Positions 32,958 through 39,567 of a DNA stretch of 39,567 nt are shown here, piece by piece (position 1 is the stretch's first letter; the number at the start of each line of letters is the position of its first letter). The translations under genes and the position numbers were made by a program. The notes under the pieces are model-generated. The model was not told the DNA's origin. It saw only the letters and a program-made list of their open reading frames with translations, and did no database searches. The DNA comes from Acidobacteriota bacterium (GTDB lineage: Bacteria > Acidobacteriota > Terriglobia > Bryobacterales > Bryobacteraceae), in contig VFZP01000005.1 of the NCBI GenBank assembly GCA_016871115.1, positions 1-39,567 of the forward strand, written 5' to 3'.

Positions 32958-33044
32958 CTCACTCAAAAAGGATCGGCGGCGAGAGGAAAGACGAGTGCCG
33001 CGATTTGGGTGAGATTATTCCGGCCTGACCTACACCATAGTGAT

Positions 33045-34130
33045 ATGAGTGGCAGCCGTATCGTATGCGCCGGCGCATTGTTTTGTCTGACAGCGGGCAT
33101 CGCCGCATCGGTCTACTTCTCCTTGATCGATCATGCTATGCGCGCCCAAGACTGGGGCGGTGTGTTAACCCTCGCGCCGTCACACCGGAAGGCGCTGGTG
33201 AACCGCGGCACACCCGCGGACCTGGAGCGCGCGGCGGCGAAACCAACCGGATCGGCCGCGCTCATCGAACTGGCTCTTGAGGCCGAAATGAAAGGCGACG
33301 GCGCAGCTGCCCAGAAGCGCCTCGACGAAGCCAACCGCCGTGACACGGGATACCGGCCGCGCTGGGCGCGCGTGAACTTTCTCTTCCGGCAAGGCCGGCA
33401 CGGCGAACTGGCTGCCGTGGCCGGGCCGGCGGCCCGCGTCTATGAAGGCGACCTCACGGCCCTCTATGACCTTGTCTTGCGGGCCGGGCTTCCGGCGCAG
33501 CAGATCTACCGCGAAGTAGTGCCGCAGCGGCCGCAGGCGCAACGCCAGTTTCTTGAGCTGCTGATGGTGCGCGGCCGCGGCCCTGACGGCATCGCCGCCG
33601 CGCTCTGGCTGGCCGACCAGGCGCGGCCCAAGGACCGCGATCTGTTGCTCGGCTACTGCGATCAGCTCCTCGCCCGGGAGGAAGGCTCAACGGCCGCCAA
33701 GTTCTCGAAGGCACTGCCGCGCTTTGTGCTTTCCTCCGGCCGCTGCCTCGACTGGAGGCGGTCGACCGTAGACGGCCTTGCTCTGTTCGATGTCTCCGAC
33801 CAAGTGACGCGGTTTGAGCTCAATGGCAATCAGCCGTCCGACGCCGTGTTGCTACGCCGCTTTATGATCGTCGAGCCCGGACGGCGTTACCATCTGCGCG
33901 CCATCACCAACGCGGAAGAGCCTGTGCAGAAGGCCGTCGAGTGGCGGTGGGAGGGCGTGGCCGCAGACACCGGACGCGACATGGACATCGAAGTCGAAGC
34001 GCGCAAAACGATCGGCGAACTGCAATTGGCAGTCAAACGGCCCGCCTGTCAGCGCTCAGCCGCAGGCGCGGTTGAGATCACCAACATCCGCCTTGAGCCG
34101 AAAGCCGCCGTGCTGGCGCTGTTGCGCTAA
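33045..34130 (+). CDS. TPR-like membrane-anchored protein with a C-terminal beta domain
   Basis: A 361-residue protein with one N-terminal membrane segment (IVCAGALFCLTAGIAASVYFS) and helical repeats after it: SAALIELALEAEMKGDGAAAQKRLDEA and RWARVNFLFRQGRHGELAAVA. The C-terminal part (LLRRFMIVEPGRRYHLRAIT, then VEWRWEGVAADTG) looks like a jelly-roll carbohydrate-binding-type module. ATG 33045 is chosen; a frame open from 33009 would add a charged start. I do not recognise a named family. Its TAA overlaps the convergent PD40 gene's stop region by four bases. Confidence 0.55.
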   Translation: MSGSRIVCAGALFCLTAGIAASVYFSLIDHAMRAQDWGGVLTLAPSHRKALVNRGTPADLERAAAKPTGSAALIELALEAEMKGDGAAAQKRLDEANRRDTGYRPRWARVNFLFRQGRHGELAAVAGPAARVYEGDLTALYDLVLRAGLPAQQIYREVVPQRPQAQRQFLELLMVRGRGPDGIAAALWLADQARPKDRDLLLGYCDQLLAREEGSTAAKFSKALPRFVLSSGRCLDWRRSTVDGLALFDVSDQVTRFELNGNQPSDAVLLRRFMIVEPGRRYHLRAITNAEEPVQKAVEWRWEGVAADTGRDMDIEVEARKTIGELQLAVKRPACQRSAAGAVEITNIRLEPKAAVLALLR

Positions 34131-35326
34131 CGAGCCCACGACGGGTGCTCGCAGCCGGCTGCGCGCATCCCTCGCGTTAACGCGCGCGCCTTGGCGCCAC
34201 TCACCTGCGCGACCCACAACTCCGGCGGCTGGCCCACCGGGGCGCGCAGAAAACAAACGCGGGTGCCGTCGGGCGAATACTGGGGTCTGAAATCCCAAAG
34301 ACCCTCGCGCGGCGGCGTCAGGTGCGATTCCTTACCGTTGGCCACGTTGACGGTAACCAGGTGCGTTCCGCCCCGGGCGGCGTCCGGACGATAGTCGCGA
34401 TTGAAATGATCCGTGTCGCGCCGGCCGGTGGCGAAAACCCAGGGCGTGACAGCGCCTGGAATGCGGCGAACGTACAAGACTCGCAACCCGCGGCCCGGCG
34501 CCCATTGCGGCTGATTCGAACCGCCGCCCGGATTGCCGGGCTCGCCGAACGATGCGCCAAACCACGCCGCGGCCGGGGTGGTGAGCCAGCGGATCTCACC
34601 GGAGCCCGTGCTCACAATCCCGATACGCGACCAGTCATGCGCGGGGTCTCGCTTCCCATCACAGGTCTGAAACAGCACCCATTCGCCATCGGGCGACCAG
34701 CTCGAACCAAAATAGATCACGCCACGCTCGGCGGCCCACTCGCGCCGTTCAGAACCGTCCAAGCGGCACGTATGGATGTGGTAGTCGCTGTGAAAAGCAA
34801 AGCGCGTGGCGTCGGGCGAAAGGCTCACGCCGTAGACAAACTCGCCGGGCGCGGTCAGCGGGAGGGCGCCGGTGCCGTCAAGGTTCATCGTATACAGGAC
34901 CGACTTGCCGTTCAGCAGCACGGTCACGGCAAGACGCGTTTCGCCGGGCAGGAGACACACCGGCGAGTAGAAGCTCGAAAGCCGTTCACGCGTGCACAAT
35001 TCCTCGAGGCGGCCTGAGACCAGGTCTGCCGCCCAAACCCGCGTGCGGCTGCGCGGGTAGTATTCGTCGAAAGTCTGCGATTGCCAGCCTTCGGGCAGCG
35101 CGAGACTCTGCAGCAGCACACGGCCATCGCGAAAAAATCCGTAGAGACCGAAACCAGCGCCGGGGTCTTGCGGCACTGGCAAGGCACGCAAGCCGCGGCC
35201 GTCCTCGCCGATCCATTCAAGTCGGCGGTCCGGATTCAGGAAACCGGAACGGCCCCGGCCGGTAAACACAATTCGAGGCCCTGGCCCGGCGGCCGCAGAC
35301 AGCAATAAGGCCCTGCGGGAGAGCAC
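34127..35326 (-). CDS. PD40/TolB-like beta-propeller protein
   Basis: A 399-residue protein of WD40-like PD40 repeats: YGVSLSPDATRFAFHSD, FGSSWSPDGEWVLFQT and FRPQYSPDGTRVCFLRAPV. A short hydrophobic start (LSRRALLLSAAAG) may be a signal. The start is GTG 35326, with GGAGG six bases upstream at the end of the JAMM-protein gene, from which it is only three bases distant, so the pair is one transcript. The role is unknown; such propellers commonly sit in the periplasm and bind proteins or sugars. Confidence 0.7.
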   Translation of the reverse strand: MLSRRALLLSAAAGPGPRIVFTGRGRSGFLNPDRRLEWIGEDGRGLRALPVPQDPGAGFGLYGFFRDGRVLLQSLALPEGWQSQTFDEYYPRSRTRVWAADLVSGRLEELCTRERLSSFYSPVCLLPGETRLAVTVLLNGKSVLYTMNLDGTGALPLTAPGEFVYGVSLSPDATRFAFHSDYHIHTCRLDGSERREWAAERGVIYFGSSWSPDGEWVLFQTCDGKRDPAHDWSRIGIVSTGSGEIRWLTTPAAAWFGASFGEPGNPGGGSNQPQWAPGRGLRVLYVRRIPGAVTPWVFATGRRDTDHFNRDYRPDAARGGTHLVTVNVANGKESHLTPPREGLWDFRPQYSPDGTRVCFLRAPVGQPPELWVAQVSGAKARALTRGMRAAGCEHPSWAR

Positions 35327-35329
35327 AAC

Positions 35330-36778
35330 CTACCTCCGGACGGCCCGTTTGCCGGGGAGTTTCAGGCCGCCGGCCGTGGCCGTGCGCTCCAGGAGCACGA
35401 GCTCATCGCGGAGACGGTCGGCCCGGGCGGACTCATCGCGGAGGATGCCGCGGAGGCGGGCCACATCGGCCTGTAGCTGCATTTGGGCCTGCCCGGGCAT
35501 GGCCAAGGTGCTGAGGTTGGGCGCGCTGGGTTCCTGGTGGAGGAGAGGAGATCCGGCCGTGCCGACAAAACGCGCGACGCCTTGGGTGCTCGGCTTGTCC
35601 TGATGAAAAACGGTGAGGCGAACTTCGACGTCATCACCCTGGCGCACGTGGGTAACCACGCCATTGCGGACGGCGGCCGCGCTGAGAGGAAGTGTGCGGT
35701 CTACCGCGCCGTCGACGATGCGGAGTGCGGCCCGGTCTGCGTTGAGTATGGACGGTGCCGCGGTGTCCCAACTGATGAACAGGCTGCTGCGGTCCGCATC
35801 CTCAATCCGGACGCCGGCAACGCGCGACAGGCGGCTCAGGTTGCACAAGTGCCAAGAAACGCCCGCGGCAGTTACGGCCAGCAGGGCGAGCGCGGCCCAC
35901 ATTGCGGCTCGCGGAAAAGGCTCGTTCGGGGGCGCCGGTGGCCGCATCACGGCAGTTGCCGCCGGAGCGGGCATCGTCAGCAGTTGCGCCGAGCCCTCTT
36001 CGGGAGCGGTCGGGATGCGTGGCTCGCCCACCGGGCGGAACAGCGGGCGTTCCTGACGTGAAATCGGCTCAGCAGAGGAGCGGCTAAGGCCAGGTGGGCG
36101 GCCGCTGATGAGCGCCGGGCCCGGGCCAGCCGAGGGCTGCCGCGGTGAGCCGCCGCCCGGTGTGGCTGCTGTGGGACGCCGGGGCTTGAGGCTCTGCGAA
36201 GCGTCGGGCGGAATCTGAAACTGCGCCGCGCTCGGTTCAACCGGGATTTCCCCGCCTGCGGTGCGGGAGAAAAAACCCACGGCGGAAGGCAGGTCTTTCT
36301 GCGGACGCATCACCCATGCGACCTGCCATGGCTCGGGAAAGGACTGGGTGTGGATTCCGTGGTCTTCGGGCGAAAGGAAGATACAGCTGCGGGTGTGGGT
36401 GTGGAACCAGCCTACGGGAACCAGACCTTCGAGTTCAGCTGCCAGCCTGCACTCGGCAAGCAGTTGGCGGAGCGGCTTCTGGTCTGCCTCAGAGAGCGTG
36501 AAGCTTGGGCCGCGGGCGTGGCCGCACTCGATCGGCCGCCATTCCCGGACGCGCACGACGCCCGTGTCCTCATTGCGGTCGCCGAGCAGGAGCGCGCCGA
36601 CCTGCATGCCGCCATGCGGAATATTCTGGAAACCCTCTTCGGCGTAGAGACGCAACTCTTCCATGACGGCGAGGGAGTACTCGATCCGGTTGGTTTGGGA
36701 GCCCTCCGCTACCCAGGCTCCGTAATCTTGACCCATACTAAATTGTAGGCACATTCGCGACTGCTTTTCGGTGCGCAT
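35330..36778 (-). CDS. JAMM/MPN-domain membrane protein with Glu-to-Gln at the catalytic position
   Basis: A 482-residue protein (a start at 36736, MGQDYGAW, is also possible). The MPN domain reads IEYSLAVMEELRLYAEEGF, then HGGMQVGALLLGD and VGWFHTHTRSCIFLSPEDHG, matching HxHx7SxxD (H126, H128, S136, D139). The glutamate expected before the Gly-x-x-Leu run is Q59. A Pro/Ala-rich linker precedes a membrane helix (MWAALALLAVTAAGVSW); a beta-rich domain and a coiled coil (LRGILRDESARADRLRDELV) end it. A weak promoter (TTGCCG, 17-bp spacer, TAAACT) lies at 36794-36822. Confidence 0.75.
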   Translation of the reverse strand: MRTEKQSRMCLQFSMGQDYGAWVAEGSQTNRIEYSLAVMEELRLYAEEGFQNIPHGGMQVGALLLGDRNEDTGVVRVREWRPIECGHARGPSFTLSEADQKPLRQLLAECRLAAELEGLVPVGWFHTHTRSCIFLSPEDHGIHTQSFPEPWQVAWVMRPQKDLPSAVGFFSRTAGGEIPVEPSAAQFQIPPDASQSLKPRRPTAATPGGGSPRQPSAGPGPALISGRPPGLSRSSAEPISRQERPLFRPVGEPRIPTAPEEGSAQLLTMPAPAATAVMRPPAPPNEPFPRAAMWAALALLAVTAAGVSWHLCNLSRLSRVAGVRIEDADRSSLFISWDTAAPSILNADRAALRIVDGAVDRTLPLSAAAVRNGVVTHVRQGDDVEVRLTVFHQDKPSTQGVARFVGTAGSPLLHQEPSAPNLSTLAMPGQAQMQLQADVARLRGILRDESARADRLRDELVLLERTATAGGLKLPGKRAVRR

Positions 36779-36844
36779 CCGGTTGGTTGACCCAGTTTAT
36801 GCAGCCAGAGTGGGCTCGGCAACGTCCAACGGTCGAGGAACCTC

Positions 36845-38119
36845 TTGATTTCGCCCCCGCACTTCTTCTTGCGCTCGTACTACACCAGCCTCACGACGGC
36901 TTCGCACCTGGCGTGGGACTCCATCCGAGCGCACAAGCTGCGTAGCGCGCTGACTTTGCTGGGGATCATCATCGGCGTAGCCAGCGTGGTACTGGTGGGC
37001 GCCGCCATCGACGGGCTGGGCGTCTATGCGGCGGATTCGACGGCGAAGGCCTTTGGCACCGAATCGTATCTCGTGGCCCAGATCGCGCAGGTCGGCCGCA
37101 GTACGCCGGCGGAACGTGCGGCTAAGCTGAGGCGCAACAAGAGGATCCGGCGGGAGGATCTCGCCTTTCTGAAAGAGTCTACCGGCGATCAGATTCTGTA
37201 TAGCCCGTACCGTCTACGGATTGAAGACGTCAAGCGGGGCAACGAGACGTTTGAGGGCGCGGCGATCATCGGCACAGCGGCGGCAATCTCGGAGATTCGC
37301 GACATCGCCGTGGTGCAGGGGCGCTACTTCACCAGCCAGGAAGAGCGCGCGCATCAGAACGTATGCGTGATCGGTTACGAGATAACGCAGGCTCTGTTTC
37401 CGGGTAGCTCCCCGCTTGATCTGACGGTGCGCATCCGCGGGCTCGACTTCCGAGTGGTGGGCGTGCAGGACAAGCTGGGCTCGGTGGGCGGCAATTCCCA
37501 GGACAACCAGATTTACATCCCCACCGATTCGTTCACGCGAATCTTCGGCCAGGAAGCGTCGATGGCAATTTTTGGCAAGCCACGGCCGGAGACCGGTCTT
37601 GACCTCGAAGCGGGCCTCGATGTGACGCGCGCGGCGCTGCGCACGCGGTTTGCGGTCAAGCCGGGCGAGGCCGACAAGTTCGATACGCTGACGCCGGATG
37701 CAATTCGCGGTTTTGTGGACCAGATTTTGGGGCTGATCAAGGCGATTGTTATTCCAGTGACGATGATTTCGCTCGTGGTGGGCGGCATTGTGATCATGAA
37801 CATCATGTTGGTGAGCGTCACCGAGCGGACGCGCGAGATCGGCATCCGCAAGTCGGTCGGTGCCAAGCACGATGACATCATGCTGCAGTTTCTGGTCGAA
37901 GCCGTGATGCTGGCGGCAATGGGCGGCGCGGTTGGGCTGGCGGGCGGCGCGCTGATGGCCAAGGTGCTTTCGCTGGCGCTCGAAGTGAATCTGCCGGTGA
38001 CCACAACGTACGTGGTGCTGGCGCTGGTGGTGTCGACGCTGGCTGGCGTGTTGTCGGGATGGTACCCGGCGTCGCGCGCGACGCAGATGGATCCGATTGC
38101 GGCCTTGCGGGCCGAGTAA
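36845..38119 (+). CDS. ABC transporter permease (MacB/FtsX type)
   Basis: A 424-residue permease beginning at TTG 36845, with GAGGAA shortly upstream. The N-terminal membrane helix AHKLRSALTLLGIIIGVASVV is the MacB_PCD signature; a large periplasmic domain follows, then the FtsX C-terminal bundle (GGIVIMNIMLVSVTERTREIGIRKSVGAK). The C-terminus ends STLAGVLSGWYPASRATQMDP. The family exports macrolides, lipids, lipoproteins or siderophores by mechanotransmission. There is no ATPase gene beside it in the window. It is 21 bases before a second, similar permease. Confidence 0.9.
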   Translation: MISPPHFFLRSYYTSLTTASHLAWDSIRAHKLRSALTLLGIIIGVASVVLVGAAIDGLGVYAADSTAKAFGTESYLVAQIAQVGRSTPAERAAKLRRNKRIRREDLAFLKESTGDQILYSPYRLRIEDVKRGNETFEGAAIIGTAAAISEIRDIAVVQGRYFTSQEERAHQNVCVIGYEITQALFPGSSPLDLTVRIRGLDFRVVGVQDKLGSVGGNSQDNQIYIPTDSFTRIFGQEASMAIFGKPRPETGLDLEAGLDVTRAALRTRFAVKPGEADKFDTLTPDAIRGFVDQILGLIKAIVIPVTMISLVVGGIVIMNIMLVSVTERTREIGIRKSVGAKHDDIMLQFLVEAVMLAAMGGAVGLAGGALMAKVLSLALEVNLPVTTTYVVLALVVSTLAGVLSGWYPASRATQMDPIAALRAE

Positions 38120-38140
38120 ACAAGTAAACCCGAGTAACTC

Positions 38141-39394
38141 ATGCAGATCAGCGCGGCGGAAAACGTAAAGATGGCCTTGAAGGCGGTGTGGGCGCACCGG
38201 TTCCGCTCCGGGTTGACGATTCTGGGCATTGTGATCGGCATCACGACGGTGGTGACGGTGTCGAGTTTGCTCACCGGGCTGCGCAAAGGCGTGGTGACGT
38301 TCTTTGAGGAGTTCGGCACCGACAACATTTTCCTGGCGCGGTTTTCGGGCGAACCGAATTCGCAGGGCACCCCAAAGCAACGCAAGCGCAAGCCAATGCG
38401 GCCCGAGTACAGCGAGTTGATCAAGCGGCTGTGCCCGGCGGTGGAAGAAGTGAGCGCGTCTTTGTTTCTGCCTCCGGTAGTGAACGGGCAGGCGCTGGTG
38501 GCCAAGGTGGCCGGGTATGAGTCGAACAATGCGTTCCTGGCTGGGCTGAGTGCAGAGGCGTTCGTCACGCAGCCGCGCGAGGTGAAATGGGGCCGGGTGT
38601 ACACGGCTGAGGAAGCCGGGCGCGGCGAGAAGGTGGCGGTGATTGGGGCGAACCTGAGCGAGGCGCTGTTTCCGGGCGCGACCAATCCGGTGGGCCGTAC
38701 GTTTCAGGTCGACGGCGCCGAGTATCGCATTGTGGGCGTTTTTGCGCCGGCCAGGGGCGGGTTCTTCGGCGAAAACGGGCTGGACCGGCAAATTGCGATT
38801 CCGCTGCGGACGGCGCGCGTGCGATACCCGCTCGTGGATAACTTTTTCATCACGATCAAGGCGCGGCAGAAGATGCGCGACGAGGCCCAGGAGGAAGTGC
38901 GTTCTTTGATGCGGAAGGTGCGCCGCACGCCGCCGGGGGCGGAGGACGATTTCTCGCTGTCCACGTCGGATGAAATCATCCGCCGGTTCGACTCGTTGAC
39001 CGGGATGATTGTGCTGGTGTCGATTGCCATCTCCGGGCTGGGGCTGCTGGTGGGCGGCATCGGTGTGATGAACATCATGCTGGTGAGCGTGACCGAGCGG
39101 ACGCGCGAGATCGGGGTGCGAAAGGCGCTGGGGGCGCGGAAATTCGACATCGTGGCGCAGTTTCTGATGGAAGCCGTCACGCTCACCGGGTTGGGCGGGC
39201 TGATTGGGATTGTGTTTTCCGTGGCCGTGACGTTGCTGGTGGGTGGGCTCGTACCGTCGTTGCCGTCGGAGGTGCCGACCTGGGCGGTGGCCGTGGGTTT
39301 TGGGGTTTCCGTGGCGGTGGGTTTGTTCTTCGGAGTGTGGCCGGCTTTCCAGGCGGCGCAACTGGATCCGGTGGAAGCGCTCCGGTATGAGTAG
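38141..39394 (+). CDS. Second ABC transporter permease (MacB/FtsX type)
   Basis: A 417-residue paralogue of the preceding gene: AHRFRSGLTILGIVIGITTVV, a periplasmic MacB_PCD domain, and the FtsX bundle (GGIGVMNIMLVSVTERTREI, then GVRKALGARKFDIVAQFL), ending LFFGVWPAFQAAQLDPVEALRYE. The adjacent pair could form a heterodimeric MacB-type transporter. An ATPase and a periplasmic adaptor would be expected elsewhere; the right edge is only 173 bases away. Confidence 0.92.
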   Translation: MQISAAENVKMALKAVWAHRFRSGLTILGIVIGITTVVTVSSLLTGLRKGVVTFFEEFGTDNIFLARFSGEPNSQGTPKQRKRKPMRPEYSELIKRLCPAVEEVSASLFLPPVVNGQALVAKVAGYESNNAFLAGLSAEAFVTQPREVKWGRVYTAEEAGRGEKVAVIGANLSEALFPGATNPVGRTFQVDGAEYRIVGVFAPARGGFFGENGLDRQIAIPLRTARVRYPLVDNFFITIKARQKMRDEAQEEVRSLMRKVRRTPPGAEDDFSLSTSDEIIRRFDSLTGMIVLVSIAISGLGLLVGGIGVMNIMLVSVTERTREIGVRKALGARKFDIVAQFLMEAVTLTGLGGLIGIVFSVAVTLLVGGLVPSLPSEVPTWAVAVGFGVSVAVGLFFGVWPAFQAAQLDPVEALRYE

Positions 39395-39472
39395 CGCGGC
39401 TGCTACGCCGCATTTCTAACTCTAACGGCCTCGCCTAGCAGCCCGTGGCGAATGTCAGTTTGTAGCTTGAGG

Positions 39473-39495
39473 GCGTGTGCGAGGCAGGCACACGC
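39473..39495. other. 8-bp perfect hairpin downstream of the permeases
   Basis: GCGTGTGC-gaggcag-GCACACGC is a perfect 8-bp stem with a 7-base loop, 78 bases after the second permease stop. A weaker GCGGC-tgctac-GCCGC (39396-39411) sits directly after that stop and is followed by only a short ATTTCT, so a terminator is possible but weak. No gene is visible from 39395 to the right edge. Confidence 0.35.
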
Positions 39496-39567
39496 GGACA
39501 TGATGTAGGGGCTTACAGGACCTGCCCGGGGTTACCTCACGAGGCGCACTTCCTTGGTGCATCTGCA

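Noticed and set aside
37214-39361. A 715-codon reading frame on the minus strand opposite the two permeases.
   Set aside because: It is rich in His/Arg/Gln, has no domain signature and is a GC-driven shadow of the permease genes.
1-39567. CRISPR arrays, tRNA or rRNA genes, transposases.
   Set aside because: No regularly spaced direct repeats, cloverleaf or rRNA-like segment, and no transposase-like protein were seen. The only tandem repeat is at galK-galT.

Overview
The window is about 39.6 kb of GC-rich, gene-dense bacterial DNA. Its gene content points to an Acidobacteriota relative of Solibacter/Bryobacter (Bryobacterales). The evidence is two sets of planctomycete/acidobacterial-type secreted proteins (DUF1549/DUF1553, DUF1501, WD40 fused to cytochrome c, PPC-domain proteins), a FecR-like protein of a kind I associate with Solibacter, a DUF4953 zinc metalloprotease, a JAMM-domain membrane protein and paired MacB-type permeases. 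This assignment is inference from family content; there is no rRNA marker.

Layout. 1-2334: three broken genes: an S8 protease with a one-base frameshift that also runs off the left edge, a PAS-domain protein with three in-frame stops, and a DUF1990 gene split by a TAG. 2365-6519: a secreted NHL propeller diverges from a plus-strand run of APC permease, fatty-acid hydroxylase, PD-(D/E)XK-like protein and nitroreductase. 15532-6516 (minus strand): a probable operon of DUF2834, DUF1549/1553, cytochrome c-WD40, PPC-domain protein, dihaem cytochrome c and a PQQ dehydrogenase whose last 38 codons are cut off by a TAG. 15579-15599: a near-perfect palindrome upstream of a frameshifted MmyB-type regulator. 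16348-22910 (plus strand): metalloprotease, second DUF1549/1553, DUF1501 and a cysteine-free FGE-like protein. 22858-23528: a heavily decayed membrane-protein pseudogene. 24244-23579 and 26202-24253: DedA and PpiD-like proteins.

31886-26311 (minus strand) is a galactose operon: LacI regulator, sodium/sugar symporter, 59-residue membrane protein, galK, a truncated galT copy and galT. The galK-galT junction has been tandemly duplicated, leaving a 122-codon truncated galT reading frame that ends in an ATGA overlap with the intact galT. A 14-bp inverted repeat abuts the lacI-like start codon. 31966-36778: FecR-like protein, TPR-like membrane protein, PD40 propeller and a JAMM protein whose catalytic Glu position appears to be Gln. 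36845-39394: two MacB/FtsX permeases. The last 173 bp hold only an 8-bp hairpin.

Working together: the two opposed clusters around 15.6 kb look like a periplasmic, haem-linked degradation or oxidation system (secreted cytochromes, PQQ enzyme, TAT-exported DUF1501, metalloprotease). The regulator between them is broken, as is the terminal dehydrogenase. Galactose uptake and the Leloir pathway are the clearest metabolic unit. Seven damaged or truncated coding regions in 40 kb is the most striking overall property. It could be genuine decay or, for single-base lesions in G/C runs, sequence error.
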